A stretch of 64,000 nucleotides of DNA from Alphaproteobacteria bacterium. GTDB lineage: Bacteria > Pseudomonadota > Alphaproteobacteria > Reyranellales > Reyranellaceae. The notes under the pieces are model-generated. The model was given only the letters and a program-made list of their open reading frames with translations. It was not told where the DNA came from and did not search any database. The stretch is from NCBI GenBank assembly GCA_016870115.1, contig VGCH01000004.1, positions 1-64,000 on the forward strand. The letters are read 5' to 3'. Below are positions 36,126 to 44,819 of this stretch, piece by piece (the first letter of the stretch is position 1; every line of letters begins with the position of its first letter). Position numbers and translations under genes: made by a program.

Positions 36126-37514
36126 TCAGGTCGCGGGGCGCTTGAGGTGCCAGTCGGTGGCGCGCTGGAAGGCGTGGCCGGCGGCCAGCACGTCGGCTTC
36201 GGCGAAGCGGCGGCCGGCGATCTGGAAGCCGACCGGCATCCCGTCGGCGGTAAAGCCGCCCGGCAGAGTGAGCGTGGGATGGCCGCTCATGTCGAGCGGC
36301 GCGGTGTAGCGCATGCGGCGCGCGACGCTGTCGGGCGTGCGCGTCGCGGGTGCCATCTCGGCGAGCTTGTAGGCGGCGGCCGGGATGGCGGGCAGCAGCA
36401 GAAGATCGACCTCGGCGAACAGGCGGTCGAAACCGCCGGTGACGGCGGCGCGGCGCTGGTTCAGGCGGGCGAGATCGAGCGCGCTGAGGCGACGGCCGAG
36501 ATCGAGCAGGTCGGCCAGCACCTGGCCATACTCGCTGGCGCGATGCGGATAGGTCGCCTGGTGGGCGAGTGCGGCCTCGACCGCGCACATCGGCATCCAG
36601 TCGCGGGCGGCATCGTCGAGCGGCGGCAGCGCCACCTCGACGGTGCGGGCGCCGGCGGCGCGCAGTACCTCGGCGGCGCGGTCCAGCGCGCCCCGCACGT
36701 CATCGTCGATCGCCGCGAGATTGGTCGGCAGGCCGACGCTGCGACCCAGCACGCCGCGCGCGCAGGCGCGGGTATAGTCATCGACCGGATGCGGCGAGGC
36801 GGTGGGATCGTCGGGATCGGCGCCGGCGATCGCGCCCAGGACGATGGCGGCATCGAGCGCGGAGCGGGCCATCGGCCCGACATGGTCGAGCGAGTCGGCG
36901 AGCGGCAGCACGCCCGCGCGGCTGACGCGGCCCCAGGTCGGCTTGACGCCGGAGAGCCCGTTCGCCGCCGAAGGGTAGCGGATCGAGCCGCCGGTGTCGG
37001 AGCCGAGCGACGCCATGCAGAGGCCGGCGGCAGTCGCCACGCCGGAGCCCGACGACGAGGAGCCGACCCAGTACGCGTCGTTCCACGGGCTGACCGGCGC
37101 GGGGATCTTGGGATGGTGCGCGCCATAGGCGCCTTCAGTCATTTGCAGTTTGCCCAGCAGGACCGCGCCCGCCTCGGCGAGGCGGCGCGCGACGGTCGAG
37201 TCGCGCTCGGGCACGCGTTGGGCGTGGACCGTCATGCCGCCCGCGGTCGCGATGCCGGCGGTGTCGCAGAGATCCTTGAGCGCGATCGGAATGCCGTGCA
37301 GCGCCCCCCGCCAGCGACCGGCCGCGATCTCGGCGTCGGCGGCCTTGGCGTCGTCGAGGGCACGTGCCGCGGTGACGCGGGCATAGGATTTCAGCGCGCC
37401 GTCGCGGGCCTCGATGCGCACGAGATGCGCCTCGGTCAGCGCGACCGAGGTGAGCGCGCGGCGGCGCAGCTTCTCGCTCGCCTCGGCGATCGACAGCCAA
37501 TGCAGTTCGGACAT
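36126..37514 (-). CDS. Amidase signature family enzyme
   Basis: 462-aa amidase of the Ser-cisSer-Lys type. The catalytic Lys is in GIPIALKDLCD near residue 80, the cis-Ser in VGSSSSGSGVATAAG near 155-165 and the nucleophile Ser in SDTGGSIRYPS. The C-terminal SGHPTLTLPGGF is usual for the family. ATG 37514 has a GGGAGGC site; 21 residues upstream in frame are not conserved. Substrate unknown; GatA is unlikely since no gatB/gatC neighbours are seen. Confidence 0.9.
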   Translation of the reverse strand: MSELHWLSIAEASEKLRRRALTSVALTEAHLVRIEARDGALKSYARVTAARALDDAKAADAEIAAGRWRGALHGIPIALKDLCDTAGIATAGGMTVHAQRVPERDSTVARRLAEAGAVLLGKLQMTEGAYGAHHPKIPAPVSPWNDAYWVGSSSSGSGVATAAGLCMASLGSDTGGSIRYPSAANGLSGVKPTWGRVSRAGVLPLADSLDHVGPMARSALDAAIVLGAIAGADPDDPTASPHPVDDYTRACARGVLGRSVGLPTNLAAIDDDVRGALDRAAEVLRAAGARTVEVALPPLDDAARDWMPMCAVEAALAHQATYPHRASEYGQVLADLLDLGRRLSALDLARLNQRRAAVTGGFDRLFAEVDLLLLPAIPAAAYKLAEMAPATRTPDSVARRMRYTAPLDMSGHPTLTLPGGFTADGMPVGFQIAGRRFAEADVLAAGHAFQRATDWHLKRPAT

Positions 37515-37617
37515 CCAAGCCTCCCGCCCCGACCCTCCCACACTTGCCGCCGCCAACGCCAGCACGGCGAGCGGCACACGTCCGCTGTTGTTGGAAGCAG
37601 CGTTGCTGGTTCGGGAA

Positions 37618-37645
37618 AGATCCTTCGGCTGCGCCTCAGGATGAC
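37618..37645 (+). repeat. REP-like element, copy F
   Basis: AGATCCTTCGGCTGCGCC then TCAGGATGAC, identical to copy C, between the amidase and the GNAT gene. Confidence 0.8.
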
Positions 37646-37673
37646 GGGGGTGTGAACGGCCCAGCGCGGGGGG

Positions 37674-38132
37674 TCAGAGCGTGCGGTCCATCACCTGGAT
37701 GGTCTCGCCGCGATAGTCGCGCGTTTCGAGCGGGCGCCAGCCGAGCGACTGGTAGAGGCGCGGAGCGGTCGACGTGAAGAGGTAGAGGCGGCGGTGGCCG
37801 ATGCGACGCGCGGCGTCCTCGACGGCGCGTACCAGCGCCGAGGCGATGCCGCGCTTGCGATGCGCGGGCGGGACATAGACGCTGGCGAGCCAGGGATTGC
37901 GCGGATCGCCCTCGAGGTCGTCGAGGATCAGGGCGGCGGTGCCGACGGCAGTGCCATCGTCGGCCAGCGCAACAAAGGTGATCGGGATCTGCGCGACGTT
38001 CAGGCTCTCGCGCACATGAGCCAACCGGCTTTCGAGAGTTGAGCCGGGGTCGAAGGGGCCCCACTCGCCGTGACCCCAGACGGCCACTTGGTGGACCAGA
38101 TCCGGGCGCTCGGCGAGCGGGGCGATCCTCAC
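37674..38132 (-). CDS. GNAT family N-acetyltransferase
   Basis: 152-aa acetyltransferase with the acetyl-CoA binding loop HRKRGIASALVRAVEDAA, the preceding strand LASVYVPP and a final strand YLFTSTAPRLYQSLGW. The start is GTG 38132. Acceptor unknown. It lies 12 bases downstream of the cold-shock gene on the same strand, so it may be read from the same promoter. Confidence 0.86.
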   Translation of the reverse strand: MRIAPLAERPDLVHQVAVWGHGEWGPFDPGSTLESRLAHVRESLNVAQIPITFVALADDGTAVGTAALILDDLEGDPRNPWLASVYVPPAHRKRGIASALVRAVEDAARRIGHRRLYLFTSTAPRLYQSLGWRPLETRDYRGETIQVMDRTL

Positions 38133-38144
38133 GCGGTCAGCCGG

Positions 38145-38351
38145 TCAGTCGGCGGCCTTGAGGTTGACGGCGGCGCTGCGGCCGCGCTCGGTGGCAACTT
38201 CGAAGCTCACCTTCTGGCCCTCGTTGAGGCCGCCCATGCCGGCGCGCTCGACGGCCGAGATGTGAACGAACACGTCCTTGCCGCCGCCCTCAGGCTGGAT
38301 GAAGCCGAAGCCCTTGGTGGCGTTGAACCATTTGACAGTACCGGTAGCCAT
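38145..38351 (-). CDS. Cold-shock (CspA-family) RNA-binding protein
   Basis: 68-aa cold-shock domain protein. RNP1 is KGFGFI and RNP2 VFVHIS, with the opening [15 protein letters not shown]. It binds single-stranded RNA or DNA and acts as an RNA chaperone. An AAGGAG site precedes the ATG. The upstream 200 bases hold no gene and probably form the long leader common for such genes; a promoter-like pair is noted at 38508-38536. Confidence 0.95.
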   Translation of the reverse strand: MATGTVKWFNATKGFGFIQPEGGGKDVFVHISAVERAGMGGLNEGQKVSFEVATERGRSAAVNLKAAD

Positions 38352-38507
38352 AGTCGTCTCCTTGGCGGATGCGGGCGCAGGGATCAATCGCCGAAGGGTG
38401 CGCCCGCACGGGCCGAAGGCGAGTTGGCCGAGAAGTTTGGGAAGAGAGGGTAGTCCGTGACCCGCGAGGGTCGGGCCGCCAAGTCAGGCCAAGTCTCAGG
38501 TGGTCGG

Positions 38508-38536
38508 GATATGCGCGCGAGGCCTGCCCAAGTCAA
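38508..38536 (-). promoter_or_regulatory. Predicted promoter of the cold-shock gene
   Basis: On the minus strand TTGACT (38531-38536) and CATATC (38508-38513) are 17 bases apart, near the alphaproteobacterial sigma-70 pattern. Transcription from here would give a 5' leader of about 150 bases, a size typical of cold-shock mRNAs. Confidence 0.5.
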
Positions 38537-38557
38537 GCCGGGCAGGCACGCCCGACG

Positions 38558-40075
38558 CTACATGGTGGCGCCGATTCTCCAGGGCTCGAACTCGTCGTCG
38601 CCGATGCCGAGCGCCTCGCTCTTGGTCGGCTGGCCCGAGGCGGTGGCCAAGATCAGGTCGAAAATGCGCTGGCCCGACGCCTGCACGCTCTCCTCGCCAT
38701 CGACGATGGTGCCGCAATTGATATCCATGTCGTCCGTCATGCGCCGGTAGAGCGCGCTGTTGGTCGCGAGCTTGATCGAGGGCGCGGGCTTGCAGCCGAA
38801 CACGCTGCCGCGGCCGGTGGTGAAGCAGAGCACATTGGCGCCGCCCGCGACCTGGCCGGTCGCCGACACCGGATCGTAGCCGGGCGAGTCCATATAAACG
38901 AAGCCGCGCGCCACGATCGGCTGGGCGTACTCATAGACATCGACCAGGTTGGTGGTGCCGCCCTTGGCGACCGCGCCCAGCGACTTTTCCAGGATGGTGG
39001 TGAGGCCGCCCGCCTTGTTGCCCGGCGAGGGGTTGTTGTTCATCTCGCCGCCGGTGCGCGCGCAATGCTCCTCCCACCATTTGATGCGCGTCACGATCTT
39101 CTCGCCGACCTCGCGGCTCACCGCGCGGCGGGTAAGCAGATGCTCGGCGCCATAGATCTCGGGCGTCTCCGACAGCACGGCGGTCCCGCCGTGCCGCACC
39201 AGCAGATCGACCGCCGCGCCGAGCGCGGGGTTGGCGGAAATGCCGGAATAGCCGTCGGAGCCGCCGCACTGCAGGGCGAGGATCAGCTCGGAAGCGGGGA
39301 TGGGCACGCGCGTGACGGCATTGACCTCGGGCAGCAGCTTTTCGATGAAGGCCGCGGCGCGCTGCACCGTGCGAGCGACGCCGCCCTCGTCCTGGATCGC
39401 CATCGGGATCAGGCGCGGCCCCTGTTTCAGACCTTCGGCATTCATCAGGCCGGCGAGCTGATTGGTCTCGCAGCCCAGTCCCAGCACCACGACGGCGGCC
39501 ATGTTGGCGTGGCGGGTGTAGCCCGCGAGCGTGCGGCGCAGCACGTCCATCTCCAACCCCGACGCCGCCATACCGCACCCGCCCCCATGGGTCAGCGGCA
39601 CGACGCCGTCGATGTTGGGATAGTTCGCGAGCAGCGGCGCCACGCGGGCAGCGATCATGCGGCTGGTCGCGGCGGAGCAGTTCACGGTGGTGACGATGCC
39701 GATGTAGTTGCGCGTCGCCGCCCGTCCGTCGGGCCGGCGATAGCCCATGAAGGTCGCCCGCGCCGCCTCGGGCACGAAGTCGGTCGGCCGCGCGTCGGCA
39801 CAGAAGGCGTAGTCGCGCTCGAAGTCGCCCATCTCGCAATTGTGGGTGTGGACATGCGCACCGGGTGCCAGCGCCTCGGTCGCAAAGCCGATGATCTGAT
39901 TGTACTTGCGCAGCGGCTCGCCCTTGGCGACGGCGCGGGTCAGGATCTTGTGACCGGGCGGCACGCGACTCGCGGCGGCGACGCCCGGCTCGATCTCGGT
40001 GCCGGGCAGGATGTCCATGCGCGCGACGACGACGTTGTCGGCGGGATGCAGGCGGATCGCGAGCGGGGCGGTCAT
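38558..40075 (-). CDS. UxaA-family sugar-acid dehydratase (altronate/galactarate type)
   Basis: 505-aa enzyme with an N-terminal SAF domain (about 1-95) and the C-terminal UxaA/GarD domain. Visible landmarks are ATRNYIGIVTTVNCSAA, THGGGCGM, LGLGCETNQ, LQCGGSDGYSGISANPA and CGTIVDGEES; the Cys/His-rich loops bind iron. It would dehydrate altronate, galactarate or a similar sugar acid; the exact substrate is unclear. Its ATG overlaps the stop of the EamA gene (ATGA), so a permease and a dehydratase are coupled. Confidence 0.92.
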   Translation of the reverse strand: MTAPLAIRLHPADNVVVARMDILPGTEIEPGVAAASRVPPGHKILTRAVAKGEPLRKYNQIIGFATEALAPGAHVHTHNCEMGDFERDYAFCADARPTDFVPEAARATFMGYRRPDGRAATRNYIGIVTTVNCSAATSRMIAARVAPLLANYPNIDGVVPLTHGGGCGMAASGLEMDVLRRTLAGYTRHANMAAVVVLGLGCETNQLAGLMNAEGLKQGPRLIPMAIQDEGGVARTVQRAAAFIEKLLPEVNAVTRVPIPASELILALQCGGSDGYSGISANPALGAAVDLLVRHGGTAVLSETPEIYGAEHLLTRRAVSREVGEKIVTRIKWWEEHCARTGGEMNNNPSPGNKAGGLTTILEKSLGAVAKGGTTNLVDVYEYAQPIVARGFVYMDSPGYDPVSATGQVAGGANVLCFTTGRGSVFGCKPAPSIKLATNSALYRRMTDDMDINCGTIVDGEESVQASGQRIFDLILATASGQPTKSEALGIGDDEFEPWRIGATM

Positions 40076-41199
40076 GTTGGGACTCCTTCAGCGGTCGACG
40101 GCAACCAAGCACGCGGTCCGGGTGGACGCAAACAGTTCAGGGCCTTGCGCCAGCCGGCCTCGATCGCCTCGCGTTCGCTGCAGAACCAGCGCTCGCCGCG
40201 ACTCGGTTCGATGATTGTGTCGTTGTAGTTGTAGCATCCAGGCACGTGATAGATTCGCTCATTGATCTTCTTGCTGCTGTTGCCCTTGACCGCGCAGGCC
40301 GGGTTCGGCGGTTCACGCGACGGCGCCTGCGCCTCGGCGCGGCCGGCGAGCAGCAGCACGACGCCCAGCACCGTCACGATCACGCCGGCCATCGCCGCCG
40401 GCCCAAGCCGCTCGCCCCGCAGGACCATCGCGCTCATGCCCCAGGCCATCAAGGGATAGGTGGCGACCAGAGGTGCCACCAGCGCGATCGAGCCTAGACC
40501 GAGCGCGGCATAGAGCAGGAGCGTCGCCGTCCCGTTAGTCGCGCCGACAGCGAGGAACCAGGCAACGCCCCGGCGATCGGCCGGTCCCTCGCGCCGGGCG
40601 CGGGCGCCGACGGCCACCAGGATGACCACGAGCGACGTCACGTAGCCGATCAACGCAGCGGCCAGCGGTTCGTGCCAGAGCGCGAGCCCGGTCTTGATCG
40701 CGGGCTGGATCGCGCCCCGCACCAACGCGGCCCCCAGCGGATAGGCCAACACCCAGACCGGCCATTGCCGGTTCGCGGTGCCGCCGCGCAACGCCAGCAC
40801 GGCGACGCCGCCGACCACGAGGGCCAGTCCCGCCGCTTGCGCGAGCGAGAGCCGCTCGCCGAGGAAGAACACCGCGCCCAGCACCGCGAAGAGCGGCGTC
40901 ACATTGGCGGCGGCGCCCGACACCGCCGGACCCAGCGCCTCGTTGCCGCGCACCGTCAGGATCGAGACCGCGACCGGAAAGATGCAGCCCACCGCAGCGA
41001 AGATCGCGACGGCGCGGGAATCGAGGCGGCTGAAATCGACGAACACCGGCGCCGTCACCAGCGCCAGCACCACCGATCCTCCGATGCTGTAGAGCGGCGC
41101 GCGCCACACCGGCATATGGCGCAGGCCGAATTGCTGCAGGATCAGCGCCAGCGCAAAGCAGAACGCCGCGACCAGAGCCAGAAGGGCTGCGTTCTCCAT
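40072..41199 (-). CDS. EamA/DMT transporter fused to a C-terminal sunset-like domain
   Basis: 375-aa protein. Residues 1-295 form a ten-helix drug/metabolite transporter with two EamA halves. After a Pro-rich linker (about 295-308) comes a roughly 60-residue soluble domain starting CAVKGNSSKKINERIYHVPG and ending GERWFCSEREAIEAGWRKAL, which matches the sunset-type module normally found in secreted proteins or at nuclease C-termini. Ten-helix DMT proteins have the C-terminus in the cytoplasm, so the added domain may be a cytoplasmic sensor. The gene is coupled to the UxaA-family dehydratase, suggesting a sugar-acid cargo (inference). No frameshift joins the parts. Confidence 0.82.
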   Translation of the reverse strand: MENAALLALVAAFCFALALILQQFGLRHMPVWRAPLYSIGGSVVLALVTAPVFVDFSRLDSRAVAIFAAVGCIFPVAVSILTVRGNEALGPAVSGAAANVTPLFAVLGAVFFLGERLSLAQAAGLALVVGGVAVLALRGGTANRQWPVWVLAYPLGAALVRGAIQPAIKTGLALWHEPLAAALIGYVTSLVVILVAVGARARREGPADRRGVAWFLAVGATNGTATLLLYAALGLGSIALVAPLVATYPLMAWGMSAMVLRGERLGPAAMAGVIVTVLGVVLLLAGRAEAQAPSREPPNPACAVKGNSSKKINERIYHVPGCYNYNDTIIEPSRGERWFCSEREAIEAGWRKALNCLRPPGPRAWLPSTAEGVPT

Positions 41200-41254
41200 G
41201 GCGATCTGCTATCTGGCGGCGCCCGGGCCCCGAAGGCGCGGCGAAAGGATCGGC

Positions 41255-42112
41255 ATGGACACGCTCACCTGGTGGAACGGACAGTGGCACGAGGGCAGCC
41301 CCGCGGTGCTGGGACCGCGCGACCACGCCTTCTGGCTGGGCTCCATGGTATTCGACGGCGGCCGCGCCTTCGAGGGGCTGGCGCCCGATCTCGATCTGCA
41401 CTCCGAGCGCGTCGTGCGCTCGGCCCGGTCGATCGGCCTCAATCCCACCAAGACGCCGCAGGAGATCCTCGCGCTGAGCCACGAGGCGATCCGGCGCTTC
41501 GGGCCCAAGGCCGAGCTCTATGTGCGACCGATGTTCTGGGCAACCAAGGGCGGCGCCGGCCCGATCTCGGTCGATGGCGACAGCTGCCAGTTCCTGCTCT
41601 GCGTCTACACCTCGCCGATGCCCACCGGCCCGGGTCTGGCGCTGGGGCTCTGCCGCACCATCCGCCGACCGACGCCGGAGAGCGCGCCGACCGACGCCAA
41701 GGCGAGCTGCCTCTATCCAAACTCCTCGCGCGGCGTGGCCGAGATGCTGGCGCGCGGTTTCCAGAACGGCGTGGTGCTCGACGCGCTGGGCAATGTGGCG
41801 GAGACCTGCAGCTCCAACCTGTTCCTGGCGCGCAACGGCACGGTGGCGACGCCGATCCCCAACGGCACGTTCCTGGCCGGCATCACGCGCAACCGCACGA
41901 TCCGGCTGCTGCGCGAGGCCGGCGTCACGGTCGAGGAACGCACGGTGCGGCCGGAGGAACTCGACACGGCCGACGAGCTCTTTACGTCGGGCAATGCCGG
42001 CAAGGTGCAGCCGGTGATCCGCTATGAAAGCCGCGACCTGCAGCCCGGCCCGATCGCCCGCAAGGCGCGCGAGCTCTACATGGCCTTCGCGCGGACCCAG
42101 CGCGTGATGTGA
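41255..42112 (+). CDS. Class IV aminotransferase (branched-chain type)
   Basis: 285-aa PLP enzyme of fold type IV. The Schiff-base Lys is Lys149 in TDAKASCLYPN; the phosphate-binding TSGNAGKVQPV is near the C-terminus, and VFDGGRAFEGL near residue 35 is the family start. It resembles branched-chain aminotransferases but could be a D-amino-acid or aromatic aminotransferase. It is divergent from the EamA gene. AAAGGA precedes the ATG. Confidence 0.88.
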   Translation: MDTLTWWNGQWHEGSPAVLGPRDHAFWLGSMVFDGGRAFEGLAPDLDLHSERVVRSARSIGLNPTKTPQEILALSHEAIRRFGPKAELYVRPMFWATKGGAGPISVDGDSCQFLLCVYTSPMPTGPGLALGLCRTIRRPTPESAPTDAKASCLYPNSSRGVAEMLARGFQNGVVLDALGNVAETCSSNLFLARNGTVATPIPNGTFLAGITRNRTIRLLREAGVTVEERTVRPEELDTADELFTSGNAGKVQPVIRYESRDLQPGPIARKARELYMAFARTQRVM

Positions 42113-42151
42113 GCGGCGGACGCGACCCGCGCCGCGTGCTACGCTCGCGTC

Positions 42152-42397
42152 ATGGCCGAGACGCCGTCTCTGATCATGATCCAGTTCCTCGAGTGGGTGG
42201 CCGCGCGGCCGCGCACCCATGTCGAGACGCTCGATGCCTGGCAAAGCTCCTGCCCGCGCTTCCCGGTGTGGGAGGATGCGCGCGATCAGGGGTTCGTGCG
42301 TCAGGTCGGCGGCGAGGCCGGGGGACGGGCGGCGCGGCGGGTCGAGCTTTCGGCCGCCGGCCGGCGCGCCATCACCATTTCTCGGACCACGGCCTGA
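42152..42397 (+). CDS. Small winged-helix-like protein of unknown function
   Basis: 81-aa protein: LIMIQFLEWVAARPRTHVET, then AWQSSCPRFPVWEDARDQGF, a charged loop and VELSAAGRRAI. The arrangement (helices, then a hairpin ending with a Leu-Ser-x-x-Gly-Arg turn) resembles a small winged helix, which is inference. It lies 39 bases after the aminotransferase on the same strand and its last 26 bases are antisense to the end of the SDR gene. Confidence 0.6.
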   Translation: MAETPSLIMIQFLEWVAARPRTHVETLDAWQSSCPRFPVWEDARDQGFVRQVGGEAGGRAARRVELSAAGRRAITISRTTA

Positions 42398-43097
42398 GAT
42401 CGAACTCGAAGCTCCAGGCCGTGCGCGGCTGGCGGTGGATCTGCCAGTAGGCCTCGGCGATGGCGTCGGGATCGAGCAGGCAGTCCGGCCCCGCGGCGGC
42501 GCGATCAGGGAAGTTGTCGCGAATGAAGGCGGTGTCGATCGGCCCGTCGATCACGCTGTGCGCGACATGGATGTTCTGCGGCCCCAGTTCACGCGCCATC
42601 GATTGCGCGAGCGCGCGCAGCGCGTGCTTGCCGCCGGCGAAGGCCGAGAAACCGCGACCGCCGCGCAGGCTCGCGGTGGCGCCGGTGAAGATCATGCTGC
42701 CCCGCCCGCGCGGCACCATGCGCGTCGCCGCTTCGCGCGCGGTGAGGAAACCCGCGAAGGCGCACATTTCCCAGACCTTGCGATAGACGCGCGCGGTGGT
42801 GTCGCGGATGTCGAAGCGCACGTTGCCGCCGATATTGAAGACGAAGACCTCGATCTCGCCCAGCTCGGCCTCGATCGTGTCGAACAGCGCCTTCACCTGG
42901 TCCTCATCGCGAGCGTCGGAGCCGAAGCCGCGGGCGCGGCCACCCGCCGCCTCGATCGCCGCGACCAGCGGCGTGAGCTTGTCCGCGCCGCGCCGCGTCA
43001 CCGCCGCGACGTAACCCTCGCGCGCGAAGCGCCGCGCGATCGCGCCGCCGGTCGCGTCGCCCGCGCCGATCACCACGCACACCTTGTCGCTTGCCAT
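42372..43097 (-). CDS. SDR family protein with Phe in place of the catalytic Tyr
   Basis: 241-aa short-chain dehydrogenase fold. The nucleotide motif is GAGDATGGAIARRF (a variant of TGxxxGxG), followed by NIGGN at the NNAG position. The active-site segment reads GFSAFAGGKHALR: the usual YxxxK is FxxxK. Similar SDRs with Phe here form a recognisable group with IHVAHSVIDG downstream, so this is probably a family trait, not damage. Activity and substrate are uncertain. Confidence 0.83.
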   Translation of the reverse strand: MASDKVCVVIGAGDATGGAIARRFAREGYVAAVTRRGADKLTPLVAAIEAAGGRARGFGSDARDEDQVKALFDTIEAELGEIEVFVFNIGGNVRFDIRDTTARVYRKVWEMCAFAGFLTAREAATRMVPRGRGSMIFTGATASLRGGRGFSAFAGGKHALRALAQSMARELGPQNIHVAHSVIDGPIDTAFIRDNFPDRAAAGPDCLLDPDAIAEAYWQIHRQPRTAWSFEFDLRPWSEKW

Positions 43098-43144
43098 CCA
43101 TCCCTCCCGTTGCCCGCGCAGTCTGCGGGCCGGGCCGGATCGGC

Positions 43145-44080
43145 TCAAGCGGCGGCCGCGCGGTTTTCCGTCAGGGTCGCATGAGTTTGCCGACGGTCCG
43201 CGCCGAGGCCTGCACGGGCGCGCAGCTCCGCCGAGGTCAGCCCGTTGCCGTCCGGCCGCCAGCCCGGCGGTGCGAAGAGGTAGCCCGCGACCTCGCGCGG
43301 CGACCTTGCGGTCCAAAGGTCGCGCGCCAGCGCCACCCAGCCGTGGAAAGCAATGACGAACGGATTGTACGACTTGAGCGGGGTCACGAGGCCATAGTCG
43401 CAGGCCAGCTCGCGGCGCTCCTCGACGAAGGTGCCAAAGAGGCGATCGAAGACGATCAGCACGCCACCATAGTTGGCGTCGAGATACTCCGGATTGCGCG
43501 CGTGATGGACGCGGTGATGCGAGGGCGTGTTGAAGACGTATTCCAGCCAGCCGAGCTTGGGGATCCAGGTGGCATGCAGCCAGAACTGGTAGAGGAGATT
43601 GAGCGCGAAGGCGGTCAGCACCATCTCCGGCGCGAAGCCGAGCAGCGACAACGGCGTGAAGAAGAGCGTCGCGCCCGTGACCCGCCCGGTCCAGCCCAGC
43701 CGGTAGGCCGCCGACAGGTTCAGCGACTCCGGCGAGTGATGCACGGCATGCGTCGCCCAGAACCAGCGCACGGTGTGGCTGGTGCGGTGGTACCAGTAGT
43801 AGAGGAACTCGAGCCCCACAAAGAGCAGCAGCACCGGCCCCATGCCATCGAGCGCGATGGTGAAGAAGCGGTACTCGTAGGCCAGCGCAAAGACCGGCGA
43901 CGCGAGGCTGATGGGCAGGAAGGCGAGCAGGCGTCGACCGATCAGATCAGCGACCGAGGCCGCGAGCGCCTTCCAGTCGTAGCCGCCCGGAGTGCGGCGC
44001 CCCAGCCACCAGCCCTCAAGCAGCGACATCGCGATCACCGCGGGCAACGCATAGAGATAGATGAAGGCGATATTTTCCAA
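43145..44080 (-). CDS. Sterol desaturase/fatty acid hydroxylase family protein
   Basis: 311-aa membrane di-iron enzyme. Four or five helices alternate with the three histidine boxes HRTSH, HAVHHSPE and HHRVHH, all intact. The family hydroxylates or desaturates sterols, fatty alcohols or carotenoids. The start is TTG 44080, preceded by a strong GAGGAGG site at 44088-44094; there is no ATG nearby. It is divergent from the TetR gene with an AT-rich palindromic region between, so it is the likely target of that repressor. Confidence 0.88.
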   Translation of the reverse strand: MENIAFIYLYALPAVIAMSLLEGWWLGRRTPGGYDWKALAASVADLIGRRLLAFLPISLASPVFALAYEYRFFTIALDGMGPVLLLFVGLEFLYYWYHRTSHTVRWFWATHAVHHSPESLNLSAAYRLGWTGRVTGATLFFTPLSLLGFAPEMVLTAFALNLLYQFWLHATWIPKLGWLEYVFNTPSHHRVHHARNPEYLDANYGGVLIVFDRLFGTFVEERRELACDYGLVTPLKSYNPFVIAFHGWVALARDLWTARSPREVAGYLFAPPGWRPDGNGLTSAELRARAGLGADRRQTHATLTENRAAAA

Positions 44081-44105
44081 GGCGGAGCCTCCTCGCAGGT
44101 GCAGC

Positions 44106-44134
44106 TTGAATATATGAGCATTATTCAGATATTC
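44106..44134 (+). promoter_or_regulatory. Promoter/operator between sterol desaturase and tetR
   Basis: AT-rich island in GC-rich DNA. TTGAAT (44106-44111) and ATATTC (44129-44134) are 17 bases apart and could be the tetR promoter. GAATAT (44108-44113) and ATATTC (44129-44134) form an inverted repeat over it, fit for autoregulation by the TetR protein. Confidence 0.55.
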
Positions 44135-44162
44135 TACTCGCCTTCGGATCCCGGAGCCGCCC

Positions 44163-44819
44163 CTGCCGGCCAAGCGCCAAGACCTTGAAACTAAACGGCG
44201 AACTCCGCGCCAAGCCCGCGCCGAAGCGACCGTGCGGGCGATCCTGGACGCCACCGCTCAGATTCTGGAGGCAGGCGGGATCGCGGCTCTCACGACCAAC
44301 GCCGTCGCGGCGCGCGCGGGCGTTAGCATCGGCACGCTCTATCAGTACTTCGCCGACAAGGACGCCCTGCTGGTCGCGCTGGCCCGGCGCGAGATCGACG
44401 TCACGATCGCCCAGGTCGCCCACGCGCTGCAGCGCGCCGACACGCCTTCGCCCGAGGACCGCGTTCGCGCGATCGTGCGGGCATTGATCCATGCCTTCGG
44501 CGGCCGGCGACGCGCGCGGCGCGCGCTGCTGCATGCCCTGTTCGGACTGGGCGTCGGCCCCGAGCTGATGCTGCCGGTGCTGGAGTTCGCAGGCCGGCTG
44601 GGCAGCGGCGGCGCCGCCGGCACGCCGCTGCCGACGCTCACGCGCGAGGCGGTCTTCGTGCTGACCCGCGCCACCATGAGCACCATCCGCTCGGCGGTGC
44701 TGGAGGATCAGCCCTTCCTGGCGTCGCGCGCCTTCGAGGACGAGTTGGTGCGGCTCAACCTCGCCTATCTCGCCGCGCTCGGCATCGATCTCAGCGGTGC
44801 CCGTCCAGCCAGAGCTTGA
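44163..44819 (+). CDS. TetR family transcriptional regulator
   Basis: TetR repressor. The HTH is AVAARAGVSIGTLYQYFADK; before it RRTPRQARAEATVRAILDAT is the conserved first helix. No ATG, GTG or TTG precedes this part: the only in-frame GTG (44232) would cut it away. A CTG at 44163 has GGAG 6 bases upstream and gives 218 aa, so I place the start there, with GTG 44232 (195 aa) as alternative. The C-terminal ligand domain is of unknown specificity. It is divergent from the sterol desaturase, and its end overlaps the marR gene antisense by 29 bases. Confidence 0.8.
   Translation: MPAKRQDLETKRRTPRQARAEATVRAILDATAQILEAGGIAALTTNAVAARAGVSIGTLYQYFADKDALLVALARREIDVTIAQVAHALQRADTPSPEDRVRAIVRALIHAFGGRRRARRALLHALFGLGVGPELMLPVLEFAGRLGSGGAAGTPLPTLTREAVFVLTRATMSTIRSAVLEDQPFLASRAFEDELVRLNLAYLAALGIDLSGARPARA

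Noticed and set aside
44791-44819. 29-base 3' overlap of the convergent tetR and marR genes as a sign of wrong calls
   Set aside because: Both reading frames are well supported to their stops. Similar convergent overlaps occur at 31079-31110 and 62167-62195.
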